From Gemmatimonadota bacterium (lineage in GTDB: Bacteria; Gemmatimonadota; Gemmatimonadetes; Longimicrobiales; Longimicrobiaceae), in NCBI GenBank assembly GCA_019348265.1, contig JAHWJV010000210.1, positions 1 to 6,449 on the forward strand: DNA of 6,449 nucleotides, written 5' to 3'. A program made the position numbers and the translations under genes. This document shows, piece after piece, positions 5,814 through 6,449 of the stretch; within the stretch, counting starts at the first letter, position 1, and the number at the start of each line of letters is the position of its first letter. The notes beneath the pieces were generated by a model. It did no database searches, was not told where the DNA came from, and saw only the letters and a program-made list of their open reading frames with translations.

Positions 5814-6449
5814 TCAATCGCGGCGGATCGGGGTGAGCATCATCAGGTGCCCGATGGTCGTCAGGCCCGCCGTGGTGAAGGCCAGCTCCCGGTGCCACTT
5901 TCCTCCCTCGCCCCGCGCGCGCGCCTGGCCCGCCCGCGCAGTGGCGAACATCGCGGCGTCAGCGGACACCATCACCAGTGCATGGGCGGCACGCCAGCCA
6001 CGCCCCTCCGGCTCCTTCCGACCGTCCCACCAGTTCCACGCACCGGTCACCGTGTTCACGGCGAAGGTGCCGCCGAGTACCCAGACCGTCGCGCGGTGCG
6101 TGTCCCGCACCCATCCCGGATCCGCTCCCGCGCTGCGAAGACGCCAGCCGGTGTAGATCTCCACGGGGAAAGCCGCCACTGCGCCCCACGCAGCGTATCG
6201 GTGGATGGTCAGGCGGCGATTGTACCACTCACCTCCATCGTCTTCATCCTGGTGAGGCGCTGCGGGTGGCCAGAGTGCCTCTCGCGATGCGATCCCAACC
6301 GAGTCCTCGGGAAGACCGGACTGCGAGCGGCGGTCGGGCCCAGGCTCGGCCGCGTCCGGAGGGAGCGTTTCGAAGGCGTTCGTCGCCTGTCCCTGCGGTG
6401 CTTGCGCTGCGGCTTCGTCCGCCACCAGCGGAGCAGTCAAGCTGGCGAG
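5814..6449 (-). CDS. His-rich four-helix membrane protein, b561-like, 5' end cut
   Basis: The frame is open to the right edge, so at least 211 residues are seen and the true start lies outside. The first visible residues (LASLTAPLVADEAAAQA) look like the end of a cleavable signal peptide, so the TTG at 6440 is unlikely to be the start. Numbered from that TTG, a Pro/Asp/Glu-rich extracytoplasmic stretch (about 18-70) leads to four helices at about 79-99, 115-135, 151-170 and 183-203. Histidines sit near helix ends: His80, His115, His153, His183 and His198. This spacing fits a bis-heme four-helix bundle of the cytochrome b561 type. A WNWWDGRKEPEGR loop (135-147) joins helices 2 and 3. It ends 6 bases before the next membrane gene. 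The probable role is transmembrane electron transfer together with the Rieske protein; the heme assignment is inferred from His placement. Confidence 0.88.
   Translation of the reverse strand, partial: LASLTAPLVADEAAAQAPQGQATNAFETLPPDAAEPGPDRRSQSGLPEDSVGIASREALWPPAAPHQDEDDGGEWYNRRLTIHRYAAWGAVAAFPVEIYTGWRLRSAGADPGWVRDTHRATVWVLGGTFAVNTVTGAWNWWDGRKEPEGRGWRAAHALVMVSADAAMFATARAGQARARGEGGKWHRELAFTTAGLTTIGHLMMLTPIRRD

Noticed and set aside
1..6449. CRISPR arrays, tRNA or rRNA genes, and direct repeat arrays.
   Set aside because: No regularly spaced repeats, cloverleaf or conserved rRNA segments were seen on reading either strand.

Overview
The window is GC-rich bacterial DNA with strong G/C preference at third codon positions. 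That preference produces many long antisense open frames that are not genes. Every convincing gene lies on the minus strand, so the transcriptional order runs from the right edge to the left edge. The codon style and the type of membrane redox proteins would fit a high-GC soil or environmental lineage such as Gemmatimonadota or Actinomycetota. No marker gene is present to decide this.

Right part (about 4800-6449): a tight three-gene redox set. In transcription order it holds (1) a four-helix membrane protein with several histidines at helix ends, cut at its 5' end by the window edge; (2) a second four-helix membrane protein with two candidate heme histidines; (3) a Rieske [2Fe-2S] protein with a Tat-like membrane anchor. 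Spacings are 6 and 18 bases. Together they look like a small membrane electron-transfer module of b-cytochrome-like proteins plus an iron-sulfur protein, acting on the outer face of the cytoplasmic membrane.

Middle part (3944-4695): after a 104-base gap come two small genes of unknown function (124 and 125 aa). Stop and start share one base (TGATG), so they are probably translationally coupled. Both code for Ala/Glu-rich, helix-forming proteins, and the first has a hydrophobic N-terminus. Their place just before a P-type ATPase recalls the small PacL (DUF1490) partner proteins of mycobacterial metal ATPases, but they lack the metal-binding tail.

Left part (1-3885): a very large P-type ATPase gene with the tandem layout I associate with mycobacterial CtpI. 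It has two metal-domain-like folds without CxxC, then a complete but catalytically dead P1B-like ATPase, then a second P2-like ATPase that keeps TGES, PEGL and DKTGTLT. Recognisable ATPase sequence stops abruptly near base 166, before the hinge, the GDGxND motif and the last membrane helices. The frame nevertheless stays open to the window edge. Bases 1-165 read better on the plus strand, as a possible fragment of an ISAs1-like transposase. The ATPase therefore seems broken by a rearrangement, or joined to foreign sequence by assembly.
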